Of a stretch of 46,409 nt of DNA, positions 46,394-46,409 are shown piece by piece. Position numbers and translations under genes: made by a program. The stretch is from the IMG/VR virus record IMGVR_UViG_3300046512_000061, positions 1 to 46,409 of that record. The stretch is one strand, 5' to 3'. This stretch comes from a virus. Numbering within the stretch: the stretch's first letter is position 1; each line of letters opens with the position of its first letter. The notes below the pieces were generated by a model. The model was not told the DNA's origin. It made no database searches and saw nothing but the letters and a program-made list of their open reading frames with translations.

Positions 46394-46409
46394 AGCACTG
46401 GGTAAAGAT
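46283..46409. repeat. Terminal direct repeat, right copy (127 bp)
   Basis: Exact copy of bases 1-127. It carries the first 86 bases of the gene that starts at 42, truncated by the window end. See the left copy for interpretation. Confidence 0.97.

Noticed and set aside
1-46409. Temperate life style
   Set aside because: No integrase, excisionase, attachment core or CI-like repressor with a peptidase domain was found; the Cro-like protein alone is not enough.

Overview
The window is an essentially complete genome of a tailed, long-tailed (siphovirus-type) bacteriophage. The last 127 bases repeat the first 127 exactly, so the sequence closes into a circle of 46,282 unique bases. That may reflect a circularly permuted or terminally redundant genome, or simply how the contig was closed. 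No integrase, excisionase or CI-type repressor is visible, so a virulent life style is the simpler reading. Gram-negative lysis genes (inner- and outer-membrane spanins, GH19 endolysin), a CsrA/RsmA homologue and sigma70-type promoters point to a gammaproteobacterial host, plausibly Pseudomonas; this is inference. The replication set (family A polymerase, DUF2800 nuclease, DUF2815/Enc34-type ssDNA-binding protein, VRR-NUC, SNF2-type helicase, prim-pol/RecA-like helicase) resembles Chi/Enc34-like siphoviruses, also from memory of the families and not from a search.

Layout. (a) Plus strand, 43,414 through the circle junction to 13,247: tightly packed, mostly overlapping early genes. These include many small proteins, a CsrA-like regulator with an internal duplication, the DUF2800-SSB pair, DNA polymerase, VRR-NUC nuclease, helicase and several small zinc-ribbon proteins. 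(b) Minus strand, 43,258 down to 13,218: Cro-like regulator, primase-helicase, a non-coding block rich in TGGAG boxes, HNH, a repeat-rich putative cos/pac region, terminase subunits, fused protease-capsid protein, collagen-like and portal-proximal proteins, portal and head-tail connectors. An accessory island follows (membrane protein, glycosyltransferase-like genes, tRNA-Gln and tRNA-Trp, methyltransferase, HNH endonuclease). Then come tail completion, tail tube, frameshifted tail chaperones, tape measure, tail tip, tailspike, NlpC and J-like genes, and finally lysis genes.

Regulation. A divergent promoter region at 43,259-43,413 separates the two arms. Five plus-strand promoter regions (about 5,590, 8,640, 11,969, 43,353 and 44,892) carry a 16-bp palindrome, ACAAG-N6-CTTGT or a close variant. 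In four of them it fills the spacer between -35 and -10. The Cro-like protein encoded beside the divergent promoter is the obvious candidate ligand. The tRNA pair has its own sigma70-like promoter and an intrinsic terminator.

Points most worth a second look: the CsrA homologue with a duplicated beta-core, the shared promoter palindrome, two independent 19-20 bp tandem duplications that each frameshift a small gene (45,353 and 45,884), the glycosylation/tRNA island inside the head-tail connector module, a secreted collagen-like protein in the head operon, a strong internal ribosome site that would make the capsid protein alone from the protease-capsid fusion, and two repeat-rich non-coding blocks (39,349-39,643 and 40,490-40,747) that could be the packaging site and the replication origin.
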